A stretch of 35,649 bases of DNA from Nitromaritima sp964584125. GTDB taxonomy: Bacteria; Nitrospinota; Nitrospinia; Nitrospinales; VA-1. Below the pieces are notes generated by a model, which was given only the letters and a program-made list of their open reading frames with translations, did not search any database and had not been told where the DNA came from. The stretch lies in contig CAZOYP010000015.1 of assembly GCA_964584125.1 (NCBI GenBank), forward strand, positions 1 through 35,649, read 5' to 3'. The position numbers and the translations under genes are program-made. Of this stretch, positions 32,693 to 35,649 are shown one piece after another (positions within the stretch are counted from its first letter, which is position 1; every line of letters begins with the position of its first letter).

Positions 32693-32852
32693 TTAAAAAA
32701 TAAGAAATAGACTTTTCATAGGAATTTTTTATTAAAATATAAATTTAATATTCATTTCTAGAAATATCCGATTATTTTCTGCTAGATATCAAATCAAATC
32801 ATCTTTAAAGTTCTTATCGAGGCATACTTTAACACCTGCAGTGAAACAAGAA

Positions 32853-32876
32853 GCTAACGATTACTAATTGGTTAGC
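32853..32876 (-). terminator. Weak hairpin at the end of the LolA-like gene
   Basis: GCTAAC and GTTAGC (32853-32858 with 32871-32876) pair over 6 bp and include the stop codon. The T-rich run after it is broken. It may mark the end of the permease/LolA transcript. Confidence 0.32.
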
Positions 32877-33633
32877 GTTTTAAAATACTTTGTGAAAAAT
32901 AACCAGAAGGGATATTTACATCAAATTTAATAACATCAAATTTATAAGTAGTTTTAGTGTTTTTTTTTAAAAGATCTTTAAAAATCATTGTTCTGGGGAA
33001 TTTACGTCCACTGATTAGTTCATAATCTTTAAAGATAATTCTTTTAAGTAATTTCCCGCTTTTAGCAAAACGTTCTTCTTTCAAAACCGTCTTGTCATTT
33101 GGGTTTATCCAGACTTTTCTAGTCTGATAAGTGGTTTTTTTATCTTTCGCAATCAAATTTAAAACAGCACATTTAACGTCGCCAATATTTGTGAAAGTAT
33201 CAAAAGTTGCAGAATATGATTTGCTTAACTTATGATCTTCCATCATATCTTCGTAGGAAAGATCACTCCCCATCATTGATTGTCTGAGTAGGTGTCCTGC
33301 TATAAGAATTTTGCGATCAGTTCGGGGTGTGTACATCCAAAGTTTTCCTTTGATCTTGAGCATTTTCGTTCCTTTTTCACGAGCCGGCGATTTATAGTGA
33401 CTATATGAGCGAGTAACCCCTTCCATCCATGAATCTTGAGTAAGAGTTCGTACTTTACGACCGTTATCGATTATAAGACGACCACTAATAAACTTGGTAT
33501 TGGACCAAAGATTATCATCAACCTGCTCAAGCAGCTTTTGAGGATCAATAGCTTCTGCTGATTTTAGAAAAGGGCTTGACGTGAAACTAAAAAGGAAAAA
33601 ACTAAGTAGGAATATTTTACAAATTCTATCCAT
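32872..33633 (-). CDS. LolA-like outer-membrane lipoprotein-sorting protein
   Basis: A 253-residue exported protein with a signal peptide (to about SAEA). The mature part has the eight- to eleven-stranded half-barrel pattern of the LolA/LolB fold of the PF17131 type: WMEGVTRSYSHYKSPAREKG, TKMLKIKGKLWMYTPRTDRK, SYEDMMEDHKLSKSYSA, and TYQTRKVWINPNDKTVLKEE. These proteins carry a lipid or lipoprotein across the periplasm. It follows the two FtsX-type permease genes within 2 bp, so it is likely their periplasmic partner. ATPase not in window. Confidence 0.85.
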   Translation of the reverse strand: MDRICKIFLLSFFLFSFTSSPFLKSAEAIDPQKLLEQVDDNLWSNTKFISGRLIIDNGRKVRTLTQDSWMEGVTRSYSHYKSPAREKGTKMLKIKGKLWMYTPRTDRKILIAGHLLRQSMMGSDLSYEDMMEDHKLSKSYSATFDTFTNIGDVKCAVLNLIAKDKKTTYQTRKVWINPNDKTVLKEERFAKSGKLLKRIIFKDYELISGRKFPRTMIFKDLLKKNTKTTYKFDVIKFDVNIPSGYFSQSILKR

Positions 33634-33635
33634 TT

Positions 33636-34937
33636 TTAACCTGCTTCTAGTTCACGAAATAAATTTGCTTCTGAGCGTTTAAAAATAGCGAAACTTGCTA
33701 CCAGGGTTCCCGCAACACTAGCAAAAATTCCCGGAAGGATGCCTTGAATAAAGCCATCTATGGTAAGACGAGCTCTTACTACATCATTAATCATTAGCCC
33801 AGATTTAGCAAATGTATCACCCATATTCAAGCCGACTTCCTGCAAATACCAAGCAAATGATCCGCCAAAAAAACAACCAATAATAGATCCTAGAATTCCA
33901 ATAAATAAGCCTTCAATACCAAGTGTGAATATCAACTTCCAATGAGGCTCTCCGAATGCAAGCCTTAGTCCCATTTCTCCATACCTGTGAATCCCGCTAA
34001 GAACTCCTGCGTTCCAAAGAACAAGCATCATTAAAAAAGTAAAAATACCCACTACAGAACTTTTTATTACTGTAAATGTTTTAACCATTGATCCCATATT
34101 TTGCTGATCCAGTATGCTAATAGCAATTGGGTGGTCATCTTTTGCCCAACCTTTAGGAGGGCTTCTCATCCAGGTATTTAAGTTAGAATTAATGCTTTTT
34201 TTGGCTTTAATATAATGGTCAAAACTGAAACTAGATGGAAGATAGCCTAGCCAGTCAGTGACCATGTTCTCCATATAAAATGTGCCTTGAGCATCGGCTA
34301 GATCAATCAGAACCATTTTTTTATCCATAGCAGTAACCCCGAACCTTATTAGCCCCACTACAAGATAATTATCAGCAACCAGTCCACCATCAAAAGATTG
34401 ACCGATTATAGTAACTGGTTGACCCAAAGCCACATCTAAATCCCGGGCCAATAAATTTCCCATCAACATTTCATTCGACTCTTGAGGTAATTGTCCTTTT
34501 ATGAGGGATTTCTTCAAATTAAGACGCCGAACTTCTGAAGAATTTTTAGATTTCAGATCTAGCGCCATTCCTATTACAGGTGTTTGAGATCTAGTATTTC
34601 CATTTAGATCGGGAACATCTAAAAGAGCGCCCCAGCGAATTCTAGGTGACCATTCAATATTAGAAGTGGAATTTTTCTTAAGCCATAAGCGGGTTTCTTT
34701 TTGCGCAGCTAAAGCGCGATCTAGTGGGTAAAGGTGTTCTTCATCATAAAAAGGCTTATTAACTAACCTCAGATGACCGGCGTTGAGTTTTGCGGTCATA
34801 TCTATCATTCCCATAAAAACGCCTTCCATGAACCCAACCAACGCAACAACCAGGGCCACGCCAATACTTACAACCAAAAATGGAAAAAGGAATCGAGATT
34901 TGTCGCGAAGAATACCACGAAACAAAAAAACAATCAT
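33636..34937 (-). CDS. ABC transporter permease, FtsX/LolE type
   Basis: A 433-residue inner-membrane protein with helix 1 at residues 16-40, a large periplasmic domain (about 45-280), and three C-terminal helices typical of FtsX-like permeases (VVGIFTFLMMLVLWNAGVLS, GEMGLRLAFGEPHWKLIFTL, LGSIIGCFFGGSFAWYL). The periplasmic part would meet the LolA-like protein encoded next. Its ATG overlaps the upstream permease's stop (ATGA at 34934-34937). Members extrude lipids or lipoproteins, or act on cell-wall hydrolases. Lipoprotein release is inferred from the LolA-like neighbour. Confidence 0.86.
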   Translation of the reverse strand: MIVFLFRGILRDKSRFLFPFLVVSIGVALVVALVGFMEGVFMGMIDMTAKLNAGHLRLVNKPFYDEEHLYPLDRALAAQKETRLWLKKNSTSNIEWSPRIRWGALLDVPDLNGNTRSQTPVIGMALDLKSKNSSEVRRLNLKKSLIKGQLPQESNEMLMGNLLARDLDVALGQPVTIIGQSFDGGLVADNYLVVGLIRFGVTAMDKKMVLIDLADAQGTFYMENMVTDWLGYLPSSFSFDHYIKAKKSINSNLNTWMRSPPKGWAKDDHPIAISILDQQNMGSMVKTFTVIKSSVVGIFTFLMMLVLWNAGVLSGIHRYGEMGLRLAFGEPHWKLIFTLGIEGLFIGILGSIIGCFFGGSFAWYLQEVGLNMGDTFAKSGLMINDVVRARLTIDGFIQGILPGIFASVAGTLVASFAIFKRSEANLFRELEAG

Positions 34938-35649
34938 TTAATGGCCCTTCCTCGGAGTGCCATAGTTGGATCTAGTTGACTGATTCTTTTCACAGGGAGC
35001 CAGGAAGAGGCTACAATTAATAAAAAGACAATAAATAGAGAATAGATGATTTCCATTGGTTGGTACTCCGGATAAATAGTTTCTCTTATGGGAAGAGTAG
35101 ATTCGCTCAGATGGGATATATCAAAGCCCACACCTTGGAACCAAATAAAAAAAGGTAACCCTAAAAAAAGAGCGACCATAAGCGCCCAAATAGCTGCAAG
35201 ACCACCCTCTAAAGTGAATATCATTACAATTCGTTTTGAGTCCATCCCAAGAGCCATCAGGGTTCCGATTTCTTTTTGCCTTTTGAAAATATTTAACATT
35301 TGAGTATTGAATACGCTGATAGAGACTAAAGTCATCAGTATTCCCCATAATATTTTAGAATTCATTCTGTCTTGACGCCATAGAGCCAGAAGGTCCGCCA
35401 TTAACAATTCAATGGGTTGAAATTCAAACCCAGAAATTGGTCCAATGTAATTTTGAACTGCCACCCAACTTACTTCCCTTTTTCTATCCGTCATAAATCT
35501 TAAATGATCTAAGCGTAACCACAAAACTCCTTCATCAACTCGTGGATTAAGTATATCTCCGATATCGACAATTAAAATATCTTTTGCATCTACAGCACCA
35601 GATTTATCACGCCATTTTAAAGTCAAAGTGTCACCCTTTTGTAAATGAG
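34934..35649 (-). CDS. ABC transporter permease, FtsX/MacB type (partial, runs off the right edge)
   Basis: The C-terminal 238 residues of a second permease; the frame is open to the window edge (HLQKGDTLTLKWRDKSG). The periplasmic-domain end (DILIVDIGDIL) precedes FtsX-type helices: ILWGILMTLVSISVFNTQML, RQKEIGTLMALGMDSKRIVM, IWALMVALFLGLPFFIWFQG. The motif KEIGTLMALGM is the signature of FtsX/MacB permeases. Its TGA overlaps the next gene's ATG. Together with the second permease it would form the heterodimer of a LolCE-like exporter; the ATPase gene is expected to the right. Confidence 0.84.
   Translation of the reverse strand, partial: HLQKGDTLTLKWRDKSGAVDAKDILIVDIGDILNPRVDEGVLWLRLDHLRFMTDRKREVSWVAVQNYIGPISGFEFQPIELLMADLLALWRQDRMNSKILWGILMTLVSISVFNTQMLNIFKRQKEIGTLMALGMDSKRIVMIFTLEGGLAAIWALMVALFLGLPFFIWFQGVGFDISHLSESTLPIRETIYPEYQPMEIIYSLFIVFLLIVASSWLPVKRISQLDPTMALRGRAIK

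Overview
This is an AT-rich stretch (roughly one third G+C by eye) of a Gram-negative chromosome. Outer-membrane life is indicated by several lipoprotein signals, a LolA-like protein, LolC/E-type permeases, a TolB-N-type secreted protein, CreA and a KefB-type antiporter. I cannot assign a phylum from the sequence. The compact AT-rich genes and many TPR proteins would suit an uncultivated marine lineage, but that is a guess. The SOS operator is of the GAAC-N4-GTTC type.

Layout. 1-6163: end of an unknown gene, a GT4 glycosyltransferase coupled to a TMTC-like membrane glycosyltransferase with TPRs, then purD, a zinc-ribbon membrane protein and a threonine-type asparaginase. 6237-14450: a tRNA-Thr(CGT) gene followed by four degraded copies of its 3' half (7260, 9636, 11351, 14416). 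Between the copies lie a broken tyrosine integrase, a dead thermonuclease-like gene with five in-frame stops, and intact cargo: two methyltransferases, an SGNH-type protein, a TolB-N/NTF2-like fusion and an M48-like lipoprotein. A phage-type DUF932 gene follows the last copy. I read this as an archipelago of successive integrations at one tRNA. 15573-22507: small regulator-like protein, TPR lipoprotein, YeeZ-like epimerase, CPA2 antiporter, intradiol dioxygenase, Sel1 protein.

22526-28320: creA behind six TTAA boxes at exact 11-bp spacing, a dead ynfA, and a compact lexA-umuD-umuC operon whose operator fills the spacer of a near-consensus promoter. Then come several tiny single-span membrane protein genes, a GNAT acetyltransferase, and a second TTAA array ahead of a structured region ending in a strong terminator. 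28389-35649: a GT39-like membrane glycosyltransferase with TPRs, an isoprenylcysteine-methyltransferase-like protein, a DUF3445/HODM-alpha-like oxidase, and a LolA-like/FtsX-permease operon running off the right edge.

The genes most likely to work together are the self-regulated lexA-umuDC mutagenesis operon, the glycosyltransferase pair at the left end, the permease-permease-LolA operon at the right end, and possibly the glycan-modifying cargo of the tRNA island. The best candidates for something undescribed are the serial tRNA-Thr attachment-site array, the two 11-bp TTAA operator arrays (one in front of a possible small RNA), and the recurrent tiny membrane proteins.
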